From the NCBI RefSeq assembly GCF_030464885.1, contig NZ_JALPRJ010000004.1:62001-126000 (forward strand): a stretch of 64,000 nucleotides of DNA. The letters are read 5' to 3'. The DNA comes from Caballeronia sp. SEWSISQ10-4 2. Its GTDB lineage: Bacteria; Pseudomonadota; Gammaproteobacteria; Burkholderiales; Burkholderiaceae. The translations under genes and the position numbers were made by a program. Shown in pieces: positions 18,605 to 27,867 of this stretch (its first letter is position 1; every line of letters starts with the position of its first letter). The notes below the pieces were generated by a model. The model had not been told where the DNA came from. It did no database searches and saw only the letters and a list, made by a program, of their open reading frames with translations.

Positions 18605-21343
18605 ATGCCTGAAGAACTTAATCTTGAAGGTAAGACCCTGCTATTGGTCGACGGATCCAGCTATCTCTATCGGGCCTACCACGCCATGCCGGATTTGCGC
18701 GGCCCTGACGGCGGTCCAACGGGCGCGCTGTACGGAATGATCAACATGCTGCGGCGTCTGCGAAAGGACATCAATGCAGAGTATAGCGCGTGCGTATTTG
18801 ATGCCAAAGGCAAGACATTTCGTGACGACTGGTACGCGGATTACAAGGCCAACCGGCCGTCCATGCCCGACGACCTCTCGAAACAGATAGAACCCATCCA
18901 CGTGACCGTGCGCGCGCTCGGCTGGCCGCTCGTGATGATCGACGGCGTGGAGGCCGACGACGTGATCGGGACGCTTGCGGTGGCCGCCGAAAAGCGCGGC
19001 ATGAAGGTGGTCGTGTCGACCGGGGACAAGGATCTGGCGCAGCTTGTGACGGATCATGTCACCCTCATCAATACGATGACCAACGAGACGCTCGATCGCG
19101 CCGGGGTGCTGAATAAGTTCGGCGTGCCGCCGGAGCGGATCGTCGACTATCTCTCGCTCATCGGCGATACGGTCGATAACGTACCGGGTGTCGAAAAGTG
19201 CGGGCCGAAGACGGCATTGAAGTGGCTCGCGCAATACGAAACCCTCGATGGCATCGTGGCACATGCCGACGAAATAAAAGGTGCGGTGGGAGACAATCTG
19301 CGCAAGGCTTTGCCCTTCCTCCCCATGGCGAAAAAGCTCGTTACCGTACATACGGAATGCGACCTGACGGCGCAGATCGCGTCGATCGACGAAACGTTAC
19401 CGGCACGTCCCGAGGCGCGCGACGAATTGCGCGACCTGTTCACACGCCACGGTTTCAAGACCTGGCTGCGCGAAGTGGAAATTGCGGACGCGGTGGAGGG
19501 TCCGGTTGACACGCCGCCCGCACCGGCCACCGAGATCGAACGGCATTACGACACCGTGCAGACGTGGGAGCAATTCGACGAATGGCTTGCGCGCATCAAT
19601 GCCGCCGAGCTGACTTCCTTCGATACTGAAACCACCTCGCTCGACCCTATGGTCGCGCAACTGGTCGGGTTGTCGGTGTCGGTCGAGCCGGGTCATGCCG
19701 CTTATATTCCGGTCGCGCATCGCGGACCGGACGCGCCTGTGCAACTCCCGCGCGACGAAGTCCTGCAAAAGCTTAAATCGTGGCTGGAAGATCCGTCGAA
19801 GAAGAAGGTCGGCCAGCATCTGAAATACGACGAGCAAGTGCTGGCGAACTACGGCATCGAAATGAATGGTGTCCAGCACGACACGTTGTTGCAATCGTAT
19901 GTGCTGGAATCGCACCGGCCGCACGACATGGACAACCTTGCGCTGCGACATTTGGGCGCGAAAACCATCAAATATGAAGAGGTGGCCGGCAAGGGTGCAT
20001 CGCAGATCGGCTTCGACGAAGTCGCGCTGGACCAGGCCGCGCCCTACGCCGCGGAAGACGCGGACATCACCTTGCGGCTGCATCAGGCGCTGTATCCCCA
20101 ACTCGCCGATGAAGCACAATTGCTCAGTGTGTATCGCGACATTGAAATGCCGACTTCACGCGTGCTGCGCAAGATGGAGCGCAATGGCGTGCTGATCGAC
20201 GGCGAGTTGCTGCGGGTGCAAAGCGGTCAGATTGCGACGCGCTTGATTCAGCTCGAAGCCGAGGCGTACCTGCTCGCGGGCGGCGAATTCAATCTCGGTT
20301 CGCCGAAGCAGATTGGCCAGATTTTCTTCGAGAAGCTGCAATTGCCGGTGGTCAAGAAGACCCCGAGCGGCGCGCCTTCCACCGACGAAGAAGTGCTGCA
20401 GAAGCTGGCTGAAGACTATCCGCTGCCGAAGATCCTGCTGGAACATCGCGGGTTGTCGAAGCTGAAGTCGACTTATACGGACAAGCTGCCGCGCATGGTC
20501 AATGCGAAAACCGGCCGCGTGCATACGAACTATGCACAGGCCGTGGCGGTGACGGGACGCTTGTCGTCGAATGAGCCGAACTTGCAGAACATCCCCGTGC
20601 GGACCGCTGAAGGCCGGCGGATTCGCGAGGCGTTCATCGCGCCGCCGGGCAGCAAGATTGTTTCGGCGGATTACTCGCAGATCGAGTTGCGGATCATGGC
20701 GCATATTTCCGGCGACTCATCGCTCATGCGCTCGTTTGCCGAGGGCGAGGACGTGCATCGGGCGACCGCCTCGGAGATTTTCGGCGTTACGCCGATCGAG
20801 GTATCGAGCGACCAGCGGCGTATCGCGAAGGTCATCAACTTTGGGTTGATCTACGGCATGAGCGCGTTTGGGCTGGCATCGAATATCGGCATTTCGCGCG
20901 ACGCGGCTAAGCTTTATATCGACCGGTATTTCCAGCGTTATCCGGGGGTCGCCAACTATATGGACGAAACCCGCTCGAAAGCGAAGCGCGACGGATTTGT
21001 CGAGACGGTGTTCGGGCGGCGCCTGTGGCTGCCCGAGATCAACGGCGGCAGCGGACCGCGCCGGCAAGGCGCTGAACGCGCCGCGATCAACGCGCCGATG
21101 CAAGGCACCGCGGCCGACCTGATCAAGCTTTCGATGATCGCTGTGCAGGACTGGCTGGAAGCCTCGAAGATAGAGGCCAAGATGATCATGCAGGTCCACG
21201 ACGAACTTGTGCTCGAAGTGCCCGAAGCCGAGTTGCCGGAAGTCCGCAAGCGCTTGCCCGAACTGATGTGCGGCGTCGCGAAGCTGAAGGTTCCGCTGGT
21301 GGCGGAAGTGGGCGTGGGTAATAACTGGGAAGAAGCACACTGA
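18605..21343 (+). CDS. polA: DNA polymerase I
   Basis: This 912-residue protein has all three Pol I domains: 5'-3' exonuclease (LLLVDGSSYLYRAYHAM and VEADDVIGTLAV), 3'-5' exonuclease (SFDTETTSLDPMVAQLVGLS, starting near 335) and the family A polymerase. In the polymerase, SADYSQIELRIMAHISGD is motif A, RRIAKVINFGLIYGMS is the O-helix and MQVHDELVLEVPEAE is motif C. All exonuclease and polymerase signature residues appear present. ATG 18605 was chosen; a TTG three codons upstream is also in frame. No clear Shine-Dalgarno sequence is visible, and the promoter must lie inside the divergent LOG-family gene. Confidence 0.97.
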   Translation: MPEELNLEGKTLLLVDGSSYLYRAYHAMPDLRGPDGGPTGALYGMINMLRRLRKDINAEYSACVFDAKGKTFRDDWYADYKANRPSMPDDLSKQIEPIHVTVRALGWPLVMIDGVEADDVIGTLAVAAEKRGMKVVVSTGDKDLAQLVTDHVTLINTMTNETLDRAGVLNKFGVPPERIVDYLSLIGDTVDNVPGVEKCGPKTALKWLAQYETLDGIVAHADEIKGAVGDNLRKALPFLPMAKKLVTVHTECDLTAQIASIDETLPARPEARDELRDLFTRHGFKTWLREVEIADAVEGPVDTPPAPATEIERHYDTVQTWEQFDEWLARINAAELTSFDTETTSLDPMVAQLVGLSVSVEPGHAAYIPVAHRGPDAPVQLPRDEVLQKLKSWLEDPSKKKVGQHLKYDEQVLANYGIEMNGVQHDTLLQSYVLESHRPHDMDNLALRHLGAKTIKYEEVAGKGASQIGFDEVALDQAAPYAAEDADITLRLHQALYPQLADEAQLLSVYRDIEMPTSRVLRKMERNGVLIDGELLRVQSGQIATRLIQLEAEAYLLAGGEFNLGSPKQIGQIFFEKLQLPVVKKTPSGAPSTDEEVLQKLAEDYPLPKILLEHRGLSKLKSTYTDKLPRMVNAKTGRVHTNYAQAVAVTGRLSSNEPNLQNIPVRTAEGRRIREAFIAPPGSKIVSADYSQIELRIMAHISGDSSLMRSFAEGEDVHRATASEIFGVTPIEVSSDQRRIAKVINFGLIYGMSAFGLASNIGISRDAAKLYIDRYFQRYPGVANYMDETRSKAKRDGFVETVFGRRLWLPEINGGSGPRRQGAERAAINAPMQGTAADLIKLSMIAVQDWLEASKIEAKMIMQVHDELVLEVPEAELPEVRKRLPELMCGVAKLKVPLVAEVGVGNNWEEAH

Positions 21344-21406
21344 GGGCGCACTGAGCGCGATGAGCGGCCTGCCCAGCGAGTTTTAATGATGTCATAGGGA
21401 GTTTTA

Positions 21407-22771
21407 ATGCATCGCTTCATCATCGTCGGCGGCGGCGCGGGGGGGCTTGAACTGGCCACGCGGCTCGGAGACAAGTTCGGCAACGCCGGCGGCAAGCGCG
21501 CGCCGCGCGCGCAGGTCACGCTCGTCGACCGGAATTCCACGCATATCTGGAAGCCTTTGCTGCATGAAGTCGCAGCCGGCAGCCTGGACCCGTTCTCGCA
21601 GGAATTGCCGTATGCGGCGCAGGCGCGCTGGCATGGTTTCGAGTTCCAGCAGGGTGATTTGCTGGGCATCGACCGGACTGCAAAACGGGTAACGCTCGGT
21701 CCTCTTCTCGACGACGAAGCCGGCGAGTTGATGCCGCAACGCGATCTGGAATACGACACGCTGATCGTTGCAATCGGCAGCACGACGGCTTTTTTCGGCG
21801 TTCAAGGGGCGCAAGAAAATTCGCTCGCCCTCGATACCGTCGCTCAAGCCGAACTGTTCCGCAAACGGCTGATCGCGGCGTGTATTCGCGCTGAATACCG
21901 TGCGCCGGAACCGGGTGCGCCGAGCGCCGATGTCGATGCCGCTGGTCAAAGGCAGCCGCGAATTCAGGTCGCCATCGTCGGCGGCGGGGCGACTGGCGTG
22001 GAGTTATCGGCGGAATTGCGCAATACGGCGCAAGTGCTGCACGCTTACGGGCTGCACAAACTGGATCCGAAACACGATATCGGCATTGTGCTGATCGAAG
22101 CGGGGCCGCGGATTCTGCCGGCATTGCCAGAGCGCGTGTCTACCGCGACCGCCGAGTTGCTGGGCAAGCTCGGCGTCAAGCTGATGACCAGCGAGACGGT
22201 GGCCGAAGTGTCGCGCGGTTCGATCCGCACGTCGAGCGGCAAGACCGTTGCGGCGGATTTGACGGTGTGGGCGGCAGGCATCCGCGCGCCTGCCGTGCTG
22301 TCCAAACTCGATGGGCTCACCACCAACCGGCTCGGCCAACTGATCGTGCGTCGCACACTGCAGACCGAAATCGACGACAACATCTTCGCCCTCGGCGATT
22401 GCGCTGCGTGCGCGTGGCCGGGCGGCGAGAAAGAAGGGCGCAATGTGCCGCCGCGCGCGCAAGCCGCGCATCAGCAGGCAAGTTTCCTGCTGAATTCGCT
22501 TGAACGGCGGCTTGAAGACAAACCGTTGCCCGACTATACGTATCGCGATTTCGGATCGCTCGTGTCGCTCGGGCACTTCAGCGCGGTCGGCAGCCTGATG
22601 GGCGGGTTGATCGGCGGCAATATGCTGATCGAAGGGCTGTTTGCGCGCTTCATGTACCAGTCGCTGTACCGCATGCACATCGCGGCGCTGCACGGCTGGG
22701 CACGCATGACGCTCGACACAGTCGCGCACTGGCTGCGGCGCTCCACCGCGCCACGCGTCAAGCTGCATTAA
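21407..22771 (+). CDS. ndh: type II NADH:quinone dehydrogenase (NDH-2)
   Basis: This 454-residue flavoprotein of the NDH-2 family passes electrons from NADH to quinone without pumping protons. The N-terminal FAD Rossmann motif is FIIVGGGAGGLELATRLGDK and the NAD motif is VAIVGGGATGVELSAELRN near residue 185. NIFALGDCAACA is the C-terminal FAD-binding Asp motif. The C-terminus (about 380-454) is amphipathic, as expected for a peripheral membrane protein. GGGAG precedes ATG 21407. It lies 63 bases downstream of polA. Confidence 0.9.
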   Translation: MHRFIIVGGGAGGLELATRLGDKFGNAGGKRAPRAQVTLVDRNSTHIWKPLLHEVAAGSLDPFSQELPYAAQARWHGFEFQQGDLLGIDRTAKRVTLGPLLDDEAGELMPQRDLEYDTLIVAIGSTTAFFGVQGAQENSLALDTVAQAELFRKRLIAACIRAEYRAPEPGAPSADVDAAGQRQPRIQVAIVGGGATGVELSAELRNTAQVLHAYGLHKLDPKHDIGIVLIEAGPRILPALPERVSTATAELLGKLGVKLMTSETVAEVSRGSIRTSSGKTVAADLTVWAAGIRAPAVLSKLDGLTTNRLGQLIVRRTLQTEIDDNIFALGDCAACAWPGGEKEGRNVPPRAQAAHQQASFLLNSLERRLEDKPLPDYTYRDFGSLVSLGHFSAVGSLMGGLIGGNMLIEGLFARFMYQSLYRMHIAALHGWARMTLDTVAHWLRRSTAPRVKLH

Positions 22772-22963
22772 AGCTGTTTAGAATGGGCGGTCGGCATTGG
22801 AGCGCAGTAAGCGCTTCAATGCCGTCATCGTGTAGCCGTTGCCGCGCTTTCCGCTGCTTGGCGCTTGTCAGCCGGTCGGGCGCGGCTTATCCGTATTGGA
22901 TCGTCTGGTTCGCCAACACCGTGCGCCGGTGGTCCTTCGCGGCCCATGCCGCTGGAGCTTTGC

Positions 22964-23839
22964 ATGCTTACGCCTGAAATCGATAGCCTCGTTCCGCATG
23001 TCCCGTTTAACCGGCGCACGTTCATCAAGGCGGCGGTCGGCAGCGGTTTTGCCGCCTGTGTGATGCCGGTGTCCGCGCAAACCATCATCACCGATAGCGA
23101 AGGTCTCGAAGCCGGCCCGGTCGGTTTCAAGGCCGCCGACGGCACGCTCGTGCCTGCGTATCGTGCGCAGCCTAAAGGCAAGACGAACTTGCCGGTGATC
23201 ATTGTGATTCACGAGATTTTCGGCGTGCACGAACATATCGCCGATGTCTGCCGGCGCTTCGCCAAACTCGGTTATCTGGCCGTTGCGCCGGATCTGTATG
23301 TGCGCGAAGGCGATGCCTCGAAATTCCCGTCGATGCAGCAATTGAACGACCAGATCGTCTCCAAAGTGCCCGACGACCAGGTGCTTTCCGATATCGACTC
23401 GACCGTCGCGTGGGCGGGCGAGCATGGCGGCGATTTGCGTCGGCTGGGGATTACAGGGTTTTGCTGGGGTGGACGGATCACGTGGCTATACACCGAGCGC
23501 AATCCTCACCTCAAAGCCGCAGTGGTGTGGTACGGGCGCGTGGTGGGGGCCAAGACGGCTAACAACCCGGCGAATCCGCTTGATCTCGCGGCCAATCTGA
23601 AGGCGCCGGTGCTTGGACTGTTCGGCAAGCTCGATCAAAGCATTCCGCAGGACTCACTCGAGCAGATGAAGCAGGCGATTGCGACGGGTCCAGCGGTCGC
23701 GCGCGGCTCGCAAATCGTGGTCTACGACGACGCGCCGCATGCGTTTTTCGCGGATTATCGGCCGAGTTACCGGAAGGCCGATGCGGAAGATGGCTGGAAG
23801 CGCACGCTGGCGTGGTTCAGGGAGCACGGCGTGAAGTGA
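22964..23839 (+). CDS. dienelactone hydrolase family protein with Tat-type signal
   Basis: This 291-residue alpha/beta hydrolase starts at 22964, where GGAG lies seven bases upstream; an earlier in-frame start is less likely. The N-terminus FNRRTFIKAAVGSGFAACVM contains a twin-arginine signal, so the enzyme is probably exported folded to the periplasm. The catalytic Cys167 lies in ITGFCWGGRITW, with an Asp in FGKLDQS and a His in DDAPHAFF completing the triad. Family members hydrolyse dienelactones or other small esters; the real substrate is unknown. Confidence 0.9.
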   Translation: MLTPEIDSLVPHVPFNRRTFIKAAVGSGFAACVMPVSAQTIITDSEGLEAGPVGFKAADGTLVPAYRAQPKGKTNLPVIIVIHEIFGVHEHIADVCRRFAKLGYLAVAPDLYVREGDASKFPSMQQLNDQIVSKVPDDQVLSDIDSTVAWAGEHGGDLRRLGITGFCWGGRITWLYTERNPHLKAAVVWYGRVVGAKTANNPANPLDLAANLKAPVLGLFGKLDQSIPQDSLEQMKQAIATGPAVARGSQIVVYDDAPHAFFADYRPSYRKADAEDGWKRTLAWFREHGVK

Positions 23840-23866
23840 ATTGAGGCGTCGCGTAATGCACTCGCC

Positions 23867-23901
23867 ATGGGCGGCTTCGGTCTTTGGTAGTAGCCGCCCA
23901 T
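23867..23901. terminator. hairpin between convergent genes
   Basis: Stem ATGGGCGGCT / AGCCGCCCAT with a 15-base loop, followed on the plus strand by TTGCATT. It lies between the hydrolase (ends 23839) and the convergent sulfurtransferase (ends 23950). Confidence 0.6.
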
Positions 23902-23949
23902 TTGCATTACGTCATTCAAGCGTATTTCTCCGCCAGGCCAGCCAAACGC

Positions 23950-24819
23950 TCAAGCCGCCGCGCCCGTTGCCACCGGTCGCGATGCGTCCGAGCACCATTC
24001 GCTCCACGATCCGCCATAAAGCGCGGCTCCATGCAGCCCGGCGATTTCCATCGCCAGTGCGTTGTGGCAGGCCGTCACGCCCGAGCCGCATTGCAGCACC
24101 ACCCGATCCGGCGACGTTGACCCGAGCAACGCGCCGAACGTCTCGCGCAATTCATGCGCGGTCTTGAAGCGGCCATCGGCGTTCAGGTTGTCCTTGAAAA
24201 AGCGGTTCAGCGCGCCCGGAATGTGGCCGCCGACCGGATCGAGCGTCTCGTTCTCTCCACGATACCGGTCCGCCGCGCGGGCATCGATCAGCACACGCTC
24301 GCGCGTCGTCAGATTGCGCACGACGGCGTCGACATCAACCGTGACGGCCAGCGGTGCGCCGGCCTTGAACGTGCCCTCGGATTCGGGCGGTGTTGCTGTA
24401 TCGAGGGGCTGGCCGGCCGCTTGCCATGCCTGCAGGCCGCCGTCGAGCAGTGCGACGGAATCGTGTCCGAGCCATCGCAGCAGCCACCACAGCCGTGCCG
24501 CATAGATGCCGCCCTGGGCATCGTAAGCAACAACTTGCTGGCCTTCGTTCATGCCCAGGCGCTTGAGCGCGGCGACCAGCGTCGCACGTTCCGGCAACGG
24601 ATGACGACCGTTCTTGCCGGTCTTGGCGCCCGACAAATCGCGGTCGAGATGCAGATAATGCGCGCCCGGAATATGTCCCGATGCATAAGCGGCTTGCCCG
24701 GCTTCGGGCGCGGCGAGATCGAAACGGCAATCGACGATAAGCACGCTGCCGGGCGCGGCGGCGAGCCGTTCGACGAGATTGGTCGCGGAGATAAGCGTGG
24801 TGTAGTGCGTGTGCGGCAT
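23950..24819 (-). CDS. two-rhodanese-domain sulfurtransferase (thiosulfate or 3-mercaptopyruvate)
   Basis: This 289-residue protein has two rhodanese domains. The first, inactive one spans about 10-130 (SVLIVDCRFDLAAPEAG). The second, catalytic one spans about 160-280, with the active-site cysteine in VVLQCGSGVTACHNALAM. The loop CGSGVTA matches 3-mercaptopyruvate sulfurtransferases of the SseA type better than plain thiosulfate rhodaneses, but substrate assignment from this loop is not certain. ATG 24819 has GGGAG seven bases upstream; a much longer in-frame reading lacks coding character. It moves sulfane sulfur to cyanide or other thiophilic acceptors. Confidence 0.9.
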   Translation of the reverse strand: MPHTHYTTLISATNLVERLAAAPGSVLIVDCRFDLAAPEAGQAAYASGHIPGAHYLHLDRDLSGAKTGKNGRHPLPERATLVAALKRLGMNEGQQVVAYDAQGGIYAARLWWLLRWLGHDSVALLDGGLQAWQAAGQPLDTATPPESEGTFKAGAPLAVTVDVDAVVRNLTTRERVLIDARAADRYRGENETLDPVGGHIPGALNRFFKDNLNADGRFKTAHELRETFGALLGSTSPDRVVLQCGSGVTACHNALAMEIAGLHGAALYGGSWSEWCSDASRPVATGAAA

Positions 24820-25187
24820 GACAGCTCCCGGAGCGAACGCGCGGCTTGGTTTGCCGATGGACGGCGCGTTGCAGTAGTTGAGATTCAAGTCTAAACAAAA
24901 AAGACGGAAGGATTGAGCGTATCGGCGATCTTTGTCGTTGCCGATCGAGCGGGAAGGCTTGCTCCTGATGTCATTTATCGTCTGATACGCATTGGGGTAA
25001 TTCAAAAAATCGTCCCTGAATTAGGACATTTCGCGTATCTGCGACCGTCCCTCGTCGCCAGTATGAGTCGCCGCCCAACTTTTCCGGGGCGGGAAATCCA
25101 TGTGCTCTATTCGCTTTCCTTCAGGCTTGGCACAAGTCCAGCGAGTCACCGCGCATTGCGCAACTAGTCGAAAACCAAGGATTGCGA
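24820..25187. other. intergenic interval between divergent genes
   Basis: 368 bases between the sulfurtransferase start (minus) and the unknown gene pair (plus). It should contain both promoters, but I see no strong -35/-10 pair. It is more AT-rich from 24890 to 25040 and contains no repeat or remnant that I recognise. Confidence 0.5.
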
Positions 25188-25589
25188 ATGGCGACAAAAT
25201 CACCCAGTCCCGCCGGCGCGACCGTTATAAACTCCGGCTCAATGAGCAACTGCGAACAATTCCACGTCGTCTACGACGGCCCGGCGCTTGACGAGCACCG
25301 GATGAATATCCGCGACCTTGCGCCCGCGCTGGTCGCGATTGCCGATTTGTTTTCCGCAGCCAATACGGAACTGAACGGCAACTCGGCGGAAGTACGCGTC
25401 GAGGTCAAAGGCAACTTCAAGTCAGGTTCCTTCCAGATCGAATTGATCTTCACGCAGGTACTGCTCGTTCAGTTGCGTGACATGTTTGCCAGTTCGACCG
25501 CGACCGCCGTGTCCAATGCTTCGGCCATCCTGGCGGTAGTCGGCCTGAGCATGTTGAAGACAGCCGCCAATCCTGCAGTGTCTGGATGA
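25188..25589 (+). CDS. unknown protein, first gene of a two-gene unit
   Basis: I do not recognise this 133-residue protein. ATG 25188 has AAGG seven bases upstream. The N-terminal half is soluble and acidic (VVYDGPALDEHRMNIRDLAP). The middle contains VEVKGNFKSGSFQIELIFTQ, and the C-terminal third (about 100-128) is hydrophobic, with one possible membrane helix (SNASAILAVVGLSMLKTA). Its stop overlaps the start of the next gene (ATGA), so the two are translationally coupled and probably act together. The pair lies among core genes and may be a small insertion. Confidence 0.75.
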   Translation: MATKSPSPAGATVINSGSMSNCEQFHVVYDGPALDEHRMNIRDLAPALVAIADLFSAANTELNGNSAEVRVEVKGNFKSGSFQIELIFTQVLLVQLRDMFASSTATAVSNASAILAVVGLSMLKTAANPAVSG

Positions 25590-26077
25590 CCGAAACCGAA
25601 GTGATCGAGGTAATCAAGCCTGTTTTTCGGCTTTATAAAACGAGAGCAGTGCGCGTTTTCTTGCAAAAGGCGCTGTCTCCGCTCGAACTTGAGGGCATTA
25701 CAAGCTTCGGCGTGGTTCGGGGGAACGATATCGATCTGGATATCGACAAGATGGAGCTGGAGGCGTTTGCCTTCTTTGAGGAACAAGAGGACGTGGTCTC
25801 CGATTCCACCGCACGAAAAATGCTGCTGATCGAGTCAGTAACCTTTAAAGATCAGAACAAGTGGCGCGTACATGATGGCCAGTCAGCCCTCTTTTGCTCC
25901 ATGGATGACAGCGATTTCCTGAAGGAAGTCAACGCAGGGGAGCGCTTCGGAAAAGGCGACGTGCTAGTAGTGGACCTTCAGCAAATCCAGACCGTCTCCA
26001 CCGGCACCCTACGAACCGAGTTCCGCATCCTCAAAGTCCACGAGCATCACGCACCCTTGCAGGCTGCATTGATCTAA
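25586..26077 (+). CDS. unknown protein, second gene of a two-gene unit
   Basis: This 163-residue protein starts inside the stop of the previous gene (ATGA overlap). It is acidic, has no membrane segment and no motif I can name. It opens with a helix (TETEVIEVIKPVFRLYKTRA), followed by strand-rich segments (LIESVTFKDQNKWRVHDGQS, and LRTEFRILKVHEH at the C-terminus). A strong bidirectional terminator follows. Function unknown; the tight coupling suggests that it acts with its partner. Confidence 0.75.
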   Translation: MTETEVIEVIKPVFRLYKTRAVRVFLQKALSPLELEGITSFGVVRGNDIDLDIDKMELEAFAFFEEQEDVVSDSTARKMLLIESVTFKDQNKWRVHDGQSALFCSMDDSDFLKEVNAGERFGKGDVLVVDLQQIQTVSTGTLRTEFRILKVHEHHAPLQAALI

Positions 26078-26087
26078 ACGCGGACCA

Positions 26088-26120
26088 AAAAAATGCCCAT
26101 CGTTTCGGATGGGCATTTTT
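26088..26120. terminator. bidirectional intrinsic terminator
   Basis: Stem ATGCCCATC / GATGGGCAT with loop GTTTCG, preceded by an A-tract and followed by TTTTT. It therefore works on both strands, for the unknown pair (ends 26077) and for the Rieske gene (ends 26152). Confidence 0.9.
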
Positions 26121-26151
26121 CATCTACTTCCGTTATCCAGGCGTAAAACCC

Positions 26152-27258
26152 TCAAATCTCGCCCAATTGCCGCCGCAAGAATTCATGAAAGTGCTGCATG
26201 CCTGATTCCATCGGGCTCTGATACGGGCCAACTTGCGACTCGCCGCGATTCATCAGCGCGCGCCTTCCGGCGTCCATGCGCTCAGCGATCTCGTCGTCCT
26301 CGCGCGCCGTTTCCATGTACGCCGCCCGTTCCGCCTCGATGAATTCACGCTCGAACAGCGCGATTTCCTCCGGGTAATAGAACTCGACGATATTCGTCGT
26401 CTTCTGCGGACCCTGCGGAATCAGCCACGACACCACGAGCACATGCGGATACCACTCGATCATGATGCCCGGGTAATACACCATCCAGATTGCGCCGAAC
26501 TCGGGCGGTTTGCCGTCACGGAACCGCAGCACTTCGTCGTGCCACTTGCGGTACGTCGGGCTACCTGGTTTTTCCAGATTCTTGTGCACGCCAACCGTCT
26601 GAACGCTATACCAGTCGCCGAATTCCCAGGTCAGGTCGTCGCAGGAAACAAAACTGCCCAGACCCGGGTGGAAAGGCGCGACGTGGTAATCCTCGAGATA
26701 CACCTCGACGAAGCTCTTCCAGTTGTAATTGCACTCGTGCACTTCGACGTGATCGAACATGAAGCCCGAAAAGTCGAAATGTTGCGCCGGGCCAAGCCGG
26801 GCCAGATCCGCGGCAACGTCGCGGCCGCTCGCCTCGAACAGCAGCCCCTGCCAATTCTGCAAAGGCGATTTGCCGAGGTTGAGGCAGGGTTTGTCGGCGA
26901 AATGCGGCGCGCCGAGCAACTGGCCGTCGAGGTCATAGGTCCAGCGGTGCAGCGGACACACGATGTTGTCCGCCGTGCCGCGGCCGTTGAGCATGATGGC
27001 CTGACGATGACGGCACACGTTCGAGAGCAGCTCGATTTCGTCCTGCCGGTTACGAACGAGTAGACGCCCTTCGCCTTCGCCGGGCAAAGCAAAATAACTT
27101 CCCGCCTCGGGCACCATGAGTTCGTGCCCGATATAGCGTGGACCGCGTTTGAACAGCGTGTCGATTTCGCGCTTGAGAAGCGCTTCGTCAAAGTAAGCCG
27201 TGACTGGCAACTGACTGTGAATGGCGTTCAGTTGCAATGCATTGCTCAGATTGGACAT
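26152..27258 (-). CDS. Rieske non-haem iron oxygenase, alpha subunit type
   Basis: This 368-residue protein is an aromatic-ring-hydroxylating oxygenase large-subunit homologue. The Rieske 2Fe-2S site is CRHRQAIML...CPLHRW (C-x-H and C-x2-H, about residues 88-112). The catalytic iron site is in DYHVAPFHPGLGSF (two His) with a downstream Asp. ATG 27258 has GGAG five bases upstream. No small subunit, ferredoxin or reductase gene is nearby, so the reductase partner must lie elsewhere. The substrate is unknown; members include quaternary-amine monooxygenases as well as aromatic dioxygenases. Confidence 0.9.
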   Translation of the reverse strand: MSNLSNALQLNAIHSQLPVTAYFDEALLKREIDTLFKRGPRYIGHELMVPEAGSYFALPGEGEGRLLVRNRQDEIELLSNVCRHRQAIMLNGRGTADNIVCPLHRWTYDLDGQLLGAPHFADKPCLNLGKSPLQNWQGLLFEASGRDVAADLARLGPAQHFDFSGFMFDHVEVHECNYNWKSFVEVYLEDYHVAPFHPGLGSFVSCDDLTWEFGDWYSVQTVGVHKNLEKPGSPTYRKWHDEVLRFRDGKPPEFGAIWMVYYPGIMIEWYPHVLVVSWLIPQGPQKTTNIVEFYYPEEIALFEREFIEAERAAYMETAREDDEIAERMDAGRRALMNRGESQVGPYQSPMESGMQHFHEFLRRQLGEI

Positions 27259-27555
27259 TCCCACTCCCGTGAAGACGTGAAAGCAGTGAACAACCCAACC
27301 ATCGAAAATTCGATTTAGGGAGCCCGCGATTATACCGAAAACCCTCTCATCGGGGCACTTAAGGCCTTGATTTGGGTCAATTCCGGGTGAAGAGTTCCGC
27401 GCGGCGACGCCGTTTTCCGGACTTTTCAGAGATAGGCTGTAACGCCCCGAGACAGGCCACAGGCATGGGTGAGAGCACGGTTGAGGTAGGAAAAGCAGCT
27501 TTTGCCGTAGAATGTCCGACTTGTTTCCCAAAATCTGACATTACACCCACGATTC

Positions 27556-27867
27556 ATGGCGAAGACCGCAACGCAGGAAGGCTTGGCAAGCGCGGAAAAC
27601 GCACCGCTCCCGGAGAATTACGAGGCGGCGCTGGCCGAACTGGAGGGGCTCGTGGCGCGCATGGAGGGCGGCGCGCTGAGCCTTGAAGAATCGCTCGCGG
27701 CGTACCGGCGCGGCGCGGCGCTCGTTGGCTTTTGCCAGCAACAACTAGAGAAGGTCGAGCAGCAGGTTCGCGTGCTCGACGGCGACACACTAAAACCGCT
27801 GCCCGCCGAGGTCCAGCGTGCCACTCAGGGCACAGGAACCGCGGCAGATAACGGGGATGACTTATGA
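27556..27867 (+). CDS. xseB: exodeoxyribonuclease VII small subunit
   Basis: This 103-residue protein has the XseB core ENYEAALAELEGLVARMEGG then LSLEESLAAYRRGAALVGFC, two helices that bind the large subunit XseA. Exonuclease VII degrades single-stranded DNA from both ends. It has extra residues at both ends compared with the roughly 80-residue core. Its stop overlaps the ispA start (ATGA), the usual arrangement with ispA and dxs downstream. Confidence 0.95.
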   Translation: MAKTATQEGLASAENAPLPENYEAALAELEGLVARMEGGALSLEESLAAYRRGAALVGFCQQQLEKVEQQVRVLDGDTLKPLPAEVQRATQGTGTAADNGDDL

